Shown piece after piece: positions 54,373-63,599 of a stretch of DNA of 64,000 nt. Source of the DNA: CAVSDF01 sp963726715 (lineage in GTDB: Bacteria > Bacteroidota > Rhodothermia > Rhodothermales > BA12); assembly GCA_963726715.1 (NCBI GenBank), contig CAVSDF010000010.1:1-64000 (forward strand), given 5' to 3'. A model generated the notes under the pieces. It was given only the letters and a program-made list of their open reading frames with translations. It ran no database searches and was not told the DNA's origin. A program made the translations under genes and the position numbers. Every line of letters begins with the position of its first letter. The stretch's first letter is position 1.

Positions 54373-55701
54373 ATGCGCCGGTTGTTTCTGCCACTGATCG
54401 CCGCGCTTGCGCTGTGTCCGGTGGCCGCGCAGGCGCAGGCGCCCGCGTGCGTGCCGGTGCGCATCCCGGAAGCCCGCGCACCGATCCGCATCGACGGCGA
54501 CCTGCGCGAGTGGCCGCGCGGGCCGGGCCACGCCATCGTGAGCGCCGCCCCCGACGCCGCGCGCAACACCGCGCACGTGCAGTTTGCCTGGGATGCGCAC
54601 GCCCTCTACGCCGCCTTCCGCGTCCGCGACACGCGCCTGACGGTCGTCCCGCGCGACCGCCTGCCGCTGCCGGACCTGTTTCGCGCGGACTCGGCCGTGG
54701 GCGGCGCTGTCGCCTTTCCCGCTGATCCGCTCGGGATGCTCTACATGAGCGACTCGGTCGAACTCTACCTCACCGCCGACACCGCCGCGTCGGCGCATCT
54801 GCGCCCGCAGGACTTCCAGGTGATCGTGGACGTGCGCGGCGCCGTGGGCGTGCTCCGCGGCGACGCGATGATCGCCCGGATCGCGCCGGACTGGGACAGC
54901 CCCAAGATCGTCGACCGCACCGTGCGCGTCACGGCGGCGGTGCGCCTCGACGGCACGCTCAACCTCGACGACGACCGCGACGGCGGCTACACCGCCGAGA
55001 TCGCCCTCCCGTGGTCCAGCCTCCGCCTCGACGGCCCGCCGCCGGGCGGGGGCGTCCGCGTGCTCGCCGCCGTCAACGACAACGAGGCGCCGCTGCCGCC
55101 CGGCGACTCCAACGATGCGTACTACCCGGCCAACATGTGCGGCGGCTTCGACTACGGCCCGCCGCGCACGTGGGCGCACGCGACGCTCGTGCCAGGCGCG
55201 GCAGACACGGCGCCGTGGGCCGCTGCGGCCGTGCTCGTGGGGCTGCTGCTCGCCGCAGGCGCCTACCGGTTGCGCCGCGCACGGGCCGAAGCCGTGGGCG
55301 CGCCCCTCGTGGCAGTCCCCGACGCCGCACCGCCCACGTCTGCACCGCTCGCCCCCGACGCGCCCGCACCGGAGGCGTCGGCGGAGGCGCGGTGGCTGGC
55401 GCGGGTGGACGCGGCGGCGGCGCAGGGCATCGGGCAGAGCGGCTTCGGGGTGGAGGCGCTCGCGGGCGAGGTCGGCGTGAGCGCGCGGCAGATGCAGCGG
55501 CGGTTGCAAGCGCTCACCGGCCTGACGCCTGCCGAATACCTCCGCCAGCGCCGTCTCGAATCGGCGGCGCGCCTGCTCGCGGCCCGCGCGGGCACCGTCT
55601 CCGAAGTCGCCGCGCGGGTCGGCCTCGACCCGGCCTCGCTCTCGCGCCTGTTCCGGCAGCACTACGGCGTCTCGCCCTCCGCCTGGCCGCCCGCACCGTG
55701 A
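54373..55701 (+). CDS. Membrane-spanning AraC-type regulator with CBM9/DOMON-like sensor
   Basis: 442 residues. Signal peptide (LIAALALCPVAAQAQ), then a beta-rich extracytoplasmic domain at about 30-270 resembling CBM9/DOMON ligand-binding domains: IRIDGDLREWPRG, VQFAWDAHALYAAFRVRD, SDSVELYLTAD, GGYTAEIALPWSSL. One TM at about 279-298 (AAVLVGLLLAAGAY) and RRAR follow. The cytoplasmic part ends in an AraC HTH at about 357-440: GVEALAGEVGVSARQMQRRL, GLTPAEYLRQRRLESAARLL, EVAARVGLDPASLSRLFRQHYGVSPSAW. A one-component sensor coupling an outside sugar-like ligand to transcription; ligand unknown. A tandem repeat array sits at its promoter. Confidence 0.8.
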   Translation: MRRLFLPLIAALALCPVAAQAQAPACVPVRIPEARAPIRIDGDLREWPRGPGHAIVSAAPDAARNTAHVQFAWDAHALYAAFRVRDTRLTVVPRDRLPLPDLFRADSAVGGAVAFPADPLGMLYMSDSVELYLTADTAASAHLRPQDFQVIVDVRGAVGVLRGDAMIARIAPDWDSPKIVDRTVRVTAAVRLDGTLNLDDDRDGGYTAEIALPWSSLRLDGPPPGGGVRVLAAVNDNEAPLPPGDSNDAYYPANMCGGFDYGPPRTWAHATLVPGAADTAPWAAAAVLVGLLLAAGAYRLRRARAEAVGAPLVAVPDAAPPTSAPLAPDAPAPEASAEARWLARVDAAAAQGIGQSGFGVEALAGEVGVSARQMQRRLQALTGLTPAEYLRQRRLESAARLLAARAGTVSEVAARVGLDPASLSRLFRQHYGVSPSAWPPAP

Positions 55702-55773
55702 CGTCGGGGATTCTGCCACAGATGCGCAGGCCGTGGTCCGCGCCCGCCCCTACGACGGGCGCGCGGTGACAGC

Positions 55774-55802
55774 GTAGGGACGCATCGCCGATGCCTCTCT
55801 AC
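55774..55802. repeat. GTAGRGACGCATC palindromic element
   Basis: GTAGGGACGCATC, central G..C, GATGCCTCTCTAC; two mismatches from perfect. Just before it, GCCCGCCCCTACGACGGGC is a fragment of the GTAGGGGC type. Lies between the regulator and the dihydroorotase-like gene. Confidence 0.75.
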
Positions 55803-55926
55803 CGGGCGGCGCAGACGGCCCAGCGGTTCGCGCACATCCAAACCCGTGCGATTTCGCGGCGGATGCGTCGCGCGGAAGGCCGCACGGGTGCATCTTCCGG
55901 ACCGGACACGCCCCGGACCTGCGACG

Positions 55927-57246
55927 ATGACGACTGCGACGACGCCCCTGCTCCTGCGCAACGCCGCGCTCCTTTCTGGCGAGGGGGATGCGCGTGCCCT
56001 CGACCTGCTCATCGACGGCGACCGCATCGCCGCCATCGGCGCCGGTCTCGACGCGCCCGAGTCGGCAACGGTCGTCGATCTCGGCGGCGCGCTTGTCTCC
56101 GCCGGATGGCTCGACCTGTACGCGCGTGGCGGAGAGCCGGGCCTCGAACACCGCGAGACGGCGTCCAGCCTGGCCGCCGCCGCCGCCGCGGGCGGGTTCT
56201 GCGAGGTCGGCGTCGCGCCCGAGACCGTTCCGCCGATCGACACGCGCGAGGGCGTGGCCTTCGTGCGTGCGCAGGCCGAGCGGAGCCGGAGCAGCGGCGG
56301 CGCGCCCGTCGCCGTCCACGCCATCGGCGCCCTGACGAAGCGCCGCGACGGCCACGAACTCGCCGAACTCTGGGACCTCGCCGACGCAGGCGCGGTCGCC
56401 TTCTCAGACGGCGTCTTCGTCGCCGACGCCGGGCTGATGCGGCGCGCGCTCGACTACGCGGCGATGCTCGACCGGCCCGTGTTGCTCTTCGCGCACGATC
56501 CGAGCCTCGCGCCGCGCGGCCTCGTCCACGAAGGCGCCGCCGGGACGCGCGCCGGGGCGATGGGCATCCCCGAGGTCGCCGAGACCGCCGCCCTCGCGCG
56601 CGACCTGCTGCTCGCCGCCGACACCGGCGCGCGCGTCCACGTCCTCCACGCGACGACGGGCCGCAGCCTCGACCTCGTCCGCGACGCCCGCGCGCGCGGC
56701 ACCCGCGTCACCGCGTCGGTGAGCGCTGCGCACCTCGCCCTCACCGACGAGGCCATCGAGGCGACCGGGTTCTCCGCCGCCACCAAGATCCTCCCGCCGC
56801 TGCGCCCCCGCGCCGACCGCGACGCGATGATCGAGGCCCTCGCCGACGGCACGCTCGACGCCGTTTTCTCCGACCACGCGCCCTACGCACTCCACGAGAC
56901 CGAGGTCGAGTTCGCCGCTGCTCCGTTCGGCGCGAGCGCCCTCGAGACGACCTGGGCGGTGCTCTCGACGCACCTCGTCTCGACCGGCCGCCTGACGGTA
57001 GAGCGCGCCGCCGCGCTTCTCACGAGCGGACCGCGCCGCTGCCTCGGCCTCCCGGCCCTCACGGTGGAAACGGGCGCCCGCGCCGCGCTCACCGTCTTCG
57101 ACACCACGACCGCGTGGACCGTCGACGCCCGCCGGATGCGCTCGCTCAGCCACCACACGCCCTTCGACGGCGCCGCGATGACGGGGCGCGTCCGCGGAAT
57201 CGTGGCGGGCGGGCGGTTCGTCGAGGCCGCATCGGTGCGGCGGTGA
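55927..57246 (+). CDS. Dihydroorotase-like amidohydrolase lacking the HxH metal pair
   Basis: 439 residues. Cyclic amidohydrolase layout: composite beta domain (LLIDGDRIAAIGAGL), then VSAGWLDLYARGGEPGLEHRE where active dihydroorotases have D-x-H-x-H-x-R-x-PG; here HxH is replaced by YA. Further family blocks remain: PVLLFAHDPSLAPRG, MGIPEVAETAALARDL, VHVLHATTGRSLDLVR, KILPPLRPRADRDA and VFSDHAPY with a catalytic-type Asp. This equals the HxH-less paralogue common in Bacteroidota, likely a non-catalytic or altered member of the pyrimidine pathway. Annotated as PyrC in many genomes, but activity is doubtful. Confidence 0.85.
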   Translation: MTTATTPLLLRNAALLSGEGDARALDLLIDGDRIAAIGAGLDAPESATVVDLGGALVSAGWLDLYARGGEPGLEHRETASSLAAAAAAGGFCEVGVAPETVPPIDTREGVAFVRAQAERSRSSGGAPVAVHAIGALTKRRDGHELAELWDLADAGAVAFSDGVFVADAGLMRRALDYAAMLDRPVLLFAHDPSLAPRGLVHEGAAGTRAGAMGIPEVAETAALARDLLLAADTGARVHVLHATTGRSLDLVRDARARGTRVTASVSAAHLALTDEAIEATGFSAATKILPPLRPRADRDAMIEALADGTLDAVFSDHAPYALHETEVEFAAAPFGASALETTWAVLSTHLVSTGRLTVERAAALLTSGPRRCLGLPALTVETGARAALTVFDTTTAWTVDARRMRSLSHHTPFDGAAMTGRVRGIVAGGRFVEAASVRR

Positions 57247-57281
57247 GGGGCAGGCGGGGTCCAATGGGCGGTGGCTTCGTC

Positions 57282-57352
57282 TGGGCCATGCCCCCTCCGG
57301 CCCTGTCGGGCCACCTCCCCCCTCCGCAGCGCGCAGCGGCAGGTGGGGCCCA
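57282..57352. repeat. Inverted repeat with TGGGCC/GGGCCCA ends
   Basis: TGGGCCATGCCCCCTCCGGC at the left and GGCAGGTGGGGCCCA at the right, with CGGCCCTGTCGGGCC and CCGCAGCGCGCAGCGG hairpins inside. About 71 bp upstream of egtB; resembles dispersed 'CCCTCCGGCC...GGCCACCTCCCC' repeats of other genomes (general knowledge). Confidence 0.6.
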
Positions 57353-57429
57353 GCGCTGGCTCCACGCGACGCCCGCGTAACGCCCGTCGCCGTCCGGAAC
57401 GCGCACGCGCCTTTCGCCCTTCGGGGCGG

Positions 57430-58806
57430 ATGCCCGACGCCACCTCCGCCTCCGCGATGCCCGCCGCCTTCGAGACTGCCGCTCCCGGCACTGCCGCCGC
57501 GGCCCCCGCGCCGCTCGCCGCCGACGCCTTCTTCGTCGCCACCGACGCGCCGCTTCTCGACCGCTACCGCGGCGTCCGCGGCCTGACGGCGCACCTCGCC
57601 GATGGCCTCGCGCCCGAGGACTGCGTCGTGCAGACGATGGAGGATGTGTCGCCGACGAAGTGGCATCTCGCGCACACGACGTGGTTCTGGGAGACGTTCG
57701 TCCTCGCCGAGCACGTGCCCGGTTACCGCGCCTTCCACCCGCGCTACGCCTTCCTCTTCAACTCGTACTACGTGCAGGCGGGCGAGCGCCACTGCCGCGA
57801 CCGCCGCGGCTACCTCTCGCGCCCGACCGTCGCCGAAGTCCTCGACTACCGCGCATACGTCGATGCGGCGATGGAGCGGTTGCTTGGCGACGACGCCCGC
57901 GCCGAAGTGATCCGCGGACTTCTGGAGGTCGGCCTGAACCACGAGCAGCAGCACCAGGAACTGATGCTGACGGATCTGAAGCACGTCTTCGCCGTCAACC
58001 CTCTGCGCCCGGTCTACCGCGAGGCGGCGCCGCTCGCTTCTGGGGATGTGCCGCCGCTGTCGTGGATCGGCGTCGAAGGCGGCATTTACGAAGTCGGCCA
58101 CGACGGCGATGCGTTCTCGTTCGACAACGAAGGCCCGCGCCACCGCGTGCTCGTGCCCGATTTCGAGATCGGATCGCGCCTCGTCACCTGCGGCGAGTGG
58201 CTCGATTTCATCGCCGACGGCGGCTACCGGCGGCCCGAACTCTGGCTTTCGCTCGGCTGGGCCGAGGTGCAGGCGAAGGGCCTCGCCGAGCCGTTCTACT
58301 GGGAACCGGCCGTGGACGTGGGCGGCGACGGCGCGCGCGCGAACCGCCAGATCACCACCCTCAGCGGCCTGCGCGACCTCGACCCCGACGCGCCCGTCTG
58401 CAATGTCTCGTACTTCGAGGCCGACGCCTACGCCCGCTGGGCCGGTGCGCGCCTGCCGACCGAGTTCGAATGGGAAACCGCCGCCGCCCTCGTGCCTGTC
58501 GACGGCCACTTCGTCGAAGGCGGCCACCTCCACCCCGTCCCCGCGCGCGGCGCTGCGGGCGACCTCGTGCAGATGTACGGCGACGTGTGGCAGTGGACAC
58601 GCAGCAGCTACGACCCGTATCCCGGCTACGCGCCCGCACCGGGCGCGCTCGGCGAGTACAACGGCAAGTTCATGTGCGGCCAGTACGTCCTCCGCGGCGC
58701 CTCGTGCGCGACCTCGCGCAGCCACGCCCGCCGCACCTACCGCAACTTCTTCCCCCCCGACGCCGCCTGGCAGTTCACCGGCCTCCGCCTCGCGCGGGAC
58801 GTGTGA
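57430..58806 (+). CDS. egtB: Ergothioneine biosynthesis sulfoxide synthase EgtB
   Basis: 458 residues. Nonheme-iron enzyme joining hercynine with a thiol (gamma-Glu-Cys or Cys) and O2. N-terminal DinB-like domain with the 3-His facial site: His in SPTKWHLAHTTWFWETF and the pair in LNHEQQHQELML. The C-terminal formylglycine-generating-like domain (about 240-458) has GIYEVGHDGDAFSFDNEGPRH, PVCNVSYFEADAYARWAGARLPTEFEWE, DVWQWTRSSYDPYPGY and VLRGASCATSRSHARRTYRNFF. ATG 57430 chosen; the first 30 residues are low-complexity. egtD follows after 107 bp. Confidence 0.95.
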   Translation: MPDATSASAMPAAFETAAPGTAAAAPAPLAADAFFVATDAPLLDRYRGVRGLTAHLADGLAPEDCVVQTMEDVSPTKWHLAHTTWFWETFVLAEHVPGYRAFHPRYAFLFNSYYVQAGERHCRDRRGYLSRPTVAEVLDYRAYVDAAMERLLGDDARAEVIRGLLEVGLNHEQQHQELMLTDLKHVFAVNPLRPVYREAAPLASGDVPPLSWIGVEGGIYEVGHDGDAFSFDNEGPRHRVLVPDFEIGSRLVTCGEWLDFIADGGYRRPELWLSLGWAEVQAKGLAEPFYWEPAVDVGGDGARANRQITTLSGLRDLDPDAPVCNVSYFEADAYARWAGARLPTEFEWETAAALVPVDGHFVEGGHLHPVPARGAAGDLVQMYGDVWQWTRSSYDPYPGYAPAPGALGEYNGKFMCGQYVLRGASCATSRSHARRTYRNFFPPDAAWQFTGLRLARDV

Positions 58807-58913
58807 ACGGGGTGGGTCGTTTGTCGTGTGTCGTTGGTGATGAGGACGTGGCGAACCCGCCACCGAATACCCGGCAAACGACCCTCGACAGATCATCAAC
58901 GACCAACGATTCC

Positions 58914-59978
58914 GTGCATTTCGACACCGACACCGCGCCCGCCCCCACCGACATCCGGCCGTCCGAGCGCGAGACGATGGAGCGTGAGGTGCTCGCGGGC
59001 CTGCGCGCCACGCCGCGGACGCTGCCGTTCACCTACTTCTACGACGCGACCGGCTCGGCGCTCTTCGACCGAATCACCGAGGCCGACGCCTACTACCCGA
59101 CGCGCACCGAGACGGCCATCCTGCACGACCACGGCGCCGAAATGGCCACCCTCGTGCCCGACGGCGCCGCACTCGTCGAGTACGGCGCCGGATCGCTCGT
59201 CAAGACGCGCCTGCTCCTCGACCACCTGCCAGAGCTCGGCGTCTACGTGCCGCTCAACGTCTCGCGCGAGCACCTGCTCGCCGCCGCCGACCGCCTCGCC
59301 GCCGACTACCCGCACCTGCGAGTCGAGCCGCTCGTCGCCGACTACACCGTACCCATCACGCTCGACGGCCTCGATGCCGGAGAATCCGCGCCGCGCGTGC
59401 TCTTCTTCCCCGGGTCGACGATCGGCAACTTCTCGCCCGGTGGCGCCGTCGCCCTCCTGCAACGGATGGCGGAGACGGCGGGCGACGACGGGCGCCTGAT
59501 CCTCGGCGTCGACCTGCGCAAGGACCGCGCGACGCTGGAGGCGGCCTACGACGATCCTGAAGGCGTCACGGCGGCGTTCAACCGCAACCTCCTCACGCGC
59601 CTCAACCGCGACCTCGGCGCGACCTTCGAGATGGGCGATGGCCCCGACGGACGCCCCGTCTGGCAGCACCGCGCCGTCTGGGTGCCCGATGCGGCGGTGA
59701 TTGGGGACACGGTCGGCGGCGAGCCGGTCGGGCGCGTCGAAATGCACCTCGTCGCCACGACGGCGCAGACGGTCGAGGTGGCGGGCGAGACGTTTGCGTT
59801 CGCGGCGGGCGACACCATCCACACCGAGAGCGCCCACAAATACACGCCGTCTGGCATCGACGCCCTCGCCCGCGCAGGCGGATGGCGCGTCACCGACCGC
59901 TGGCTCGACGAGGGCGGGCGGTTCAGCGTTCAGCACCTCGTCCGCGCGGACGGCGGCTCGAACGGCGCGCACTCGTGA
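58914..59978 (+). CDS. egtD: L-histidine N-alpha-methyltransferase EgtD
   Basis: 354 residues. Trimethylates histidine to hercynine with AdoMet. Landmarks: LPFTYFYDATGSALFDRITEADAYYPTRTE, AALVEYGAGSLVKTRLLLDHL (AdoMet loop), PLNVSREHLLAAA, VLFFPGSTIGNFSPG, GVDLRKD, YNDP-type AYDDPEGVTAAFNRNLLTRLNRDL and HTESAHKYTP (histidine-binding). GTG 58914 start. The 107-bp gap from egtB contains two facing GT-rich arms (GGTCGTTTGTCG and its approximate complement). Confidence 0.95.
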   Translation: MHFDTDTAPAPTDIRPSERETMEREVLAGLRATPRTLPFTYFYDATGSALFDRITEADAYYPTRTETAILHDHGAEMATLVPDGAALVEYGAGSLVKTRLLLDHLPELGVYVPLNVSREHLLAAADRLAADYPHLRVEPLVADYTVPITLDGLDAGESAPRVLFFPGSTIGNFSPGGAVALLQRMAETAGDDGRLILGVDLRKDRATLEAAYDDPEGVTAAFNRNLLTRLNRDLGATFEMGDGPDGRPVWQHRAVWVPDAAVIGDTVGGEPVGRVEMHLVATTAQTVEVAGETFAFAAGDTIHTESAHKYTPSGIDALARAGGWRVTDRWLDEGGRFSVQHLVRADGGSNGAHS

Positions 59979-60126
59979 CCGCGACCGCATCCCGCGAGAC
60001 GTGCCGCGGCGGTGAGGACCACGCGGGGCAGACGGCGGAGTGGAACGCCGGGCCGGGCGCGCCGTATCGGAGCGCCGCGTTGTCGCCCTCCCCGGCGCCC
60101 CCACCCACGGACCCCTTCGCTGCCTC

Positions 60127-60714
60127 GTGACGACCGCTACGTCCTCGTACCAGGACCTCGTCAGCCTCGGGCGGCGGCTCTACGACCGGGCGCTCATCCG
60201 CCGCGAAGACGAACCGATCACCGACCCGCGCGGGCAGTCGATCGGCTGGCTCCTCGACACGCGCATCCCGATGCTGGAAGCGGAGACCTTCCGGGAGGTC
60301 GGCGCCGTCCTCGCCGAGCGCCTCGCGGCGAGGGGCGCAGACCAGGTGGTCGGATTCGGATTCGGGGCCTTCGCCATGGTGTCGTCGGTCCTCGCCGCCC
60401 CCGGCTCGACGTTCCGCGGCGGCTTGGTTCGCGAGCAGCGCAAGCCTCACGGACGGCGCCGCCTCGTCGAAGGCCCGCTCGACCCGATGCGGCCGGTCGT
60501 GCTCCTCGACGACATCCTCAACTCGGGCCGGTCGGCGCTGCGGGCCGTCGCGCTCCTGCGCTCGGCGGGCTTCCGCGTCTCCGGCGTCGCCACGCTCTTC
60601 CACTTCACGTGGAGCGGCGGACGCGCGCGGCTGGAATCCGAAGGCCTGTGGGTCGATGCCCTCCTCGACCTGAACCTGCGCACCGGGCCGGAGAGCAGCC
60701 ACGATTCGCCGTGA
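60127..60714 (+). CDS. Phosphoribosyltransferase (PyrE-like)
   Basis: 195 residues. GTG 60127 start. Type I PRTase with PRPP loop VVLLDDILNSGRSALRAVALLRSAG and the orotate-PRTase-like QVVGFGFGAFAMVSSVLA; GLVREQRKPHGRRRLVEGPL matches the flexible loop of PyrE (Lys and His). It could be an orotate phosphoribosyltransferase paralogue, consistent with the dihydroorotase-like gene nearby; the substrate is not proven. Confidence 0.75.
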   Translation: MTTATSSYQDLVSLGRRLYDRALIRREDEPITDPRGQSIGWLLDTRIPMLEAETFREVGAVLAERLAARGADQVVGFGFGAFAMVSSVLAAPGSTFRGGLVREQRKPHGRRRLVEGPLDPMRPVVLLDDILNSGRSALRAVALLRSAGFRVSGVATLFHFTWSGGRARLESEGLWVDALLDLNLRTGPESSHDSP

Positions 60715-60816
60715 TTCCCGCGTTCTGACGGCTCGCCGCCTCCTCATCCTCCGGGCGCGCGCTCTCCGTCGCGCCCGACCCTGACCCCGCTCGGGCGCCG
60801 CTCGCGCCCCCCCTCG

Positions 60817-61833
60817 ATGGACGTTCTCGGCACCCTCGCACGCCTGCGCCGCCGCCCCGGCGCAGTGCACCCCCAGCCTCAATCCTTCGACGAAACGGTG
60901 CTCGCGGGCAGCGAGATGTCGTTCATCGACCACCTCGAAGAACTGCGGTGGGCGCTGCTGAAAGGCCTCGCAGGTGTCGCCGTCTTCGTCGTCGTCGCGC
61001 TCTTCTTCGGACAGGACATCGTCAACAAGGTGCTTCTCGGGCCGATGCGTCCGGACTTCTGGACGTACCGCGTGATGGGCATCACGACGACCGCCTTCGA
61101 GGTGCAGAATCGCACCATCTCGGGGCAGTTCTTTGCCTACATCTCCGTCGTGTTCGCCGCCGGGGGGCTCGTCGGAGCGCCGTGGTTCATCTACCAGCTG
61201 TGGCGGTTCGTGGCGCCCGGCCTCTACCCGCACGAGCGCGAGGGGATGCGCGGGGCGGCGCTCGGCGGCGTGCTGTTCCTGGTCCTCGGCGTCACGTTCG
61301 GCTACTTCTTCCTCGTCCCGCTCTCGCTCCAGTTCCTGGCGGGATGGCAACTGTCGTCGGAGATCAAGAACCAGTTCGACCTCTCGAACTACTTCGGGAT
61401 GATCACGCTGTGGTCGCTCGGCACCGGCGCGCTCTTCGAGCTTCCCGTCGTGATCTACGCGCTCGCCAAGCTCGGCATCGTCAACGTGGCGATGCTGCGC
61501 AAGTCGCGGCGCGTGGCCATCGTCATCATCCTGATCGTCGCCGCGTTCCTGACGCCGCCCGACCCGATCTCGCAGGTGATCGTGTCGATGCCGCTCTTCG
61601 CGCTCTACGAACTGTCGATCCTGCTCACCTCCCGCGTCGAGAAGCGCCGGGCGCGCGACGAAGCCCGCCGCCTCGCCGAGGACGCCGAACAGGCCCGCAC
61701 CGAAGCCGCCGCCGCCGCCGCCCTCGCCGCCGCTGTCCCCGACCCTCACGCCGAGGGCGCGGTCTCCGTGGTGCCCGCCATCGGCGCCGACGATGCGCCG
61801 GTGATGACGCGCCTCCCGCCGCCGGTGGGGTGA
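60817..61833 (+). CDS. tatC: Sec-independent protein translocase TatC
   Basis: 338 residues, six TM segments. Signature EMSFIDHLEELRWALLKGLAG at the N-terminus (Tat signal recognition), then QFFAYISVVFAAGGLVGAPWFIYQLWRFVAPGLYPHER, FFLVPLSLQFLAG, and FLTPPDPISQVIVSMPLFALYELSILL. The C-terminal 60 residues are an Ala/Glu-rich extension not typical of TatC. tatA/B not adjacent. ATG 60817 (CTCGATG). Confidence 0.96.
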   Translation: MDVLGTLARLRRRPGAVHPQPQSFDETVLAGSEMSFIDHLEELRWALLKGLAGVAVFVVVALFFGQDIVNKVLLGPMRPDFWTYRVMGITTTAFEVQNRTISGQFFAYISVVFAAGGLVGAPWFIYQLWRFVAPGLYPHEREGMRGAALGGVLFLVLGVTFGYFFLVPLSLQFLAGWQLSSEIKNQFDLSNYFGMITLWSLGTGALFELPVVIYALAKLGIVNVAMLRKSRRVAIVIILIVAAFLTPPDPISQVIVSMPLFALYELSILLTSRVEKRRARDEARRLAEDAEQARTEAAAAAALAAAVPDPHAEGAVSVVPAIGADDAPVMTRLPPPVG

Positions 61834-61934
61834 GGCACCCGTCGATGTCCCCGACCTGACCGGTTCGCGGTCTTTCGGTGGCGCGATCCCGCCGCAGCGC
61901 CGCGTTGGGCCGATGTCCGTTCTCCCGACCCCCG

Positions 61935-63599
61935 ATGCCGATGACGCGCCGCCGTCTCCTGCCCGCCGCCGCCCTCGCGCTCGTCACCGTCGGTGCGGGC
62001 GGGGCGGCATTTGCCGACGACCTCTTCGCCATCCGCAAGGCCTACGAGATGTTCGGTGGGGCCTTCGAAACGCTCGTCGGCAGCTACGCCGATCCGCTCG
62101 ACGCGGAGCGCGTCGTCCGCCGCGGCATCGACGCGATGCTCAAGACGACCGATCCGTACACCGTCTTCTACGACGAGCGGACGCTCTCGCAGAGCCAGCT
62201 CGCGCGCACCGGCGAAGGCCGTCCGGGCCTCGACGTGCTCGAAGACGGCGGGCGCGTGATCGTGGGGATGCCGGGCGACGCCGCGAGCGCCTACCGCGAG
62301 GGCCTGCGACCCGGCGACGAGATCGTGAGCGTCGCCGGGCAGCCGACGGTCCCCGAGCGCGGTCCGTCGCTCGGCGCCGCCGACGTTCTGTCTCGCCTCG
62401 CCGGTGCCCCCGGCACGCGCGTCGCCGTCGAGGTCAAGCGCGCAGGAGTCGCCGGCGTGCTGCGCTTCGACCTGACCCGTGAGGCCGCACGCTCGCAGAG
62501 TGTCACGTTCGCCGGGTTCGTCGGCGCCGACACGACGGCGGGCGTCGGGCTGATCCGCGTCGCCGAGTTCGGGCAGACGGCGGGATCGGAGACCGCCGCC
62601 GCCGCCAAACGCCTCCACGACACCGGACGCCTGACGGCCCTCGTGCTCGACCTGCGCGACAACCCCGGCGGGTTGGTGGACGCCGCCGTCGAGATCGTCG
62701 GCCTGTTCGTGCCGCAGAACACGGCGGTCGTCACGACGCGCGAGCGACGCCCGGAATCCGCCCGCGCCTTCCGCACCCCCGATGCGCCGCTGCTTCCCGA
62801 TCTGCCGGTCGTCGTCCTGGTGAGCCCGCTCTCGGCGTCGGCGTCGGAGATCGTGTCGGGCGCATTGCAGGACCTCGACCGCGGCGCCGTCGTCGGCACG
62901 CCGACGTTCGGGAAGGGCCTCATCCAGCGCATCCTGCCGCTCCCGTACCGGAGCGGGATGAAGATCACGCAGGGACGCTACCTGCTGCCGTCCGGCCGCG
63001 TCGTGCAGAAGCTCGTCTATGTGGACGGCGTGGCGCGCGAGGTGCCCGAGGCCGAGCGCCGGGCGTTCCGCACGCGCGCCGGGCGGACGGTCAAGGACGG
63101 GCGCGGCATCGAGCCGGATCTGGCCGTCGGCGTCGGGGCAGGGGAGGGCACGACGTCGGAACTCGTGGCGACGCTCGACCGCGAGGCGTCGTTCGTCCGC
63201 TTCGCCGCCGACCGTGCCGCGCGCACCCCGACCGCCAGCGCCGACGTGAGCGCTGCCGACGTGACCGCCTTCCGGTCGTGGCTCGGACGCACCCGCACCG
63301 GCGCCCTGACGCCGTCTGAGCGCGCCGCCGACAGCCTGAGCGCCCGCCTCAGCGCCGACGGCAGCGCCCTCGCCGCCGACGCGCGCCGCCTCCGCGAGCG
63401 CCTCACGTCCGACCGCGACGCCCTCTTCGCGCGCCACGACGCCGAAGTCCGCGCCCACCTCCGCGCCGCCTTCGTCGCCCTCGCCACCGCCGATGCCCGC
63501 GCCTCCGCCCGCGACGCCTACGCCCACGACCCCACCCTCGACGCCGCCCTCGCCCTCCTCGCCGACGGCGGGCGCCTGCGCCGGATGCTGGGGCGGTGA
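61935..63599 (+). CDS. S41-family C-terminal processing protease with Tat-like signal
   Basis: 554 residues. N-terminus MPMTRRRLLPAAALALV has a twin-arginine-like RR followed by a hydrophobic stretch and AFA, so Tat export is possible, and tatC is the preceding gene. Then AYEMFGGAFETLVGSYADPL, TTDPYTVFYDERTL, a PDZ (VIVGMPGDAASAYREGLRPGDEIVSV) and the catalytic core LVLDLRDNPGGLVDAAVEIV, Ser in SPLSASASEIVSGALQDL and Lys in TFGKGLIQRILP. A helical Ala/Arg-rich C-terminal region follows. Second CtpA-type protease in the window (see 47282). Confidence 0.9.
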   Translation: MPMTRRRLLPAAALALVTVGAGGAAFADDLFAIRKAYEMFGGAFETLVGSYADPLDAERVVRRGIDAMLKTTDPYTVFYDERTLSQSQLARTGEGRPGLDVLEDGGRVIVGMPGDAASAYREGLRPGDEIVSVAGQPTVPERGPSLGAADVLSRLAGAPGTRVAVEVKRAGVAGVLRFDLTREAARSQSVTFAGFVGADTTAGVGLIRVAEFGQTAGSETAAAAKRLHDTGRLTALVLDLRDNPGGLVDAAVEIVGLFVPQNTAVVTTRERRPESARAFRTPDAPLLPDLPVVVLVSPLSASASEIVSGALQDLDRGAVVGTPTFGKGLIQRILPLPYRSGMKITQGRYLLPSGRVVQKLVYVDGVAREVPEAERRAFRTRAGRTVKDGRGIEPDLAVGVGAGEGTTSELVATLDREASFVRFAADRAARTPTASADVSAADVTAFRSWLGRTRTGALTPSERAADSLSARLSADGSALAADARRLRERLTSDRDALFARHDAEVRAHLRAAFVALATADARASARDAYAHDPTLDAALALLADGGRLRRMLGR

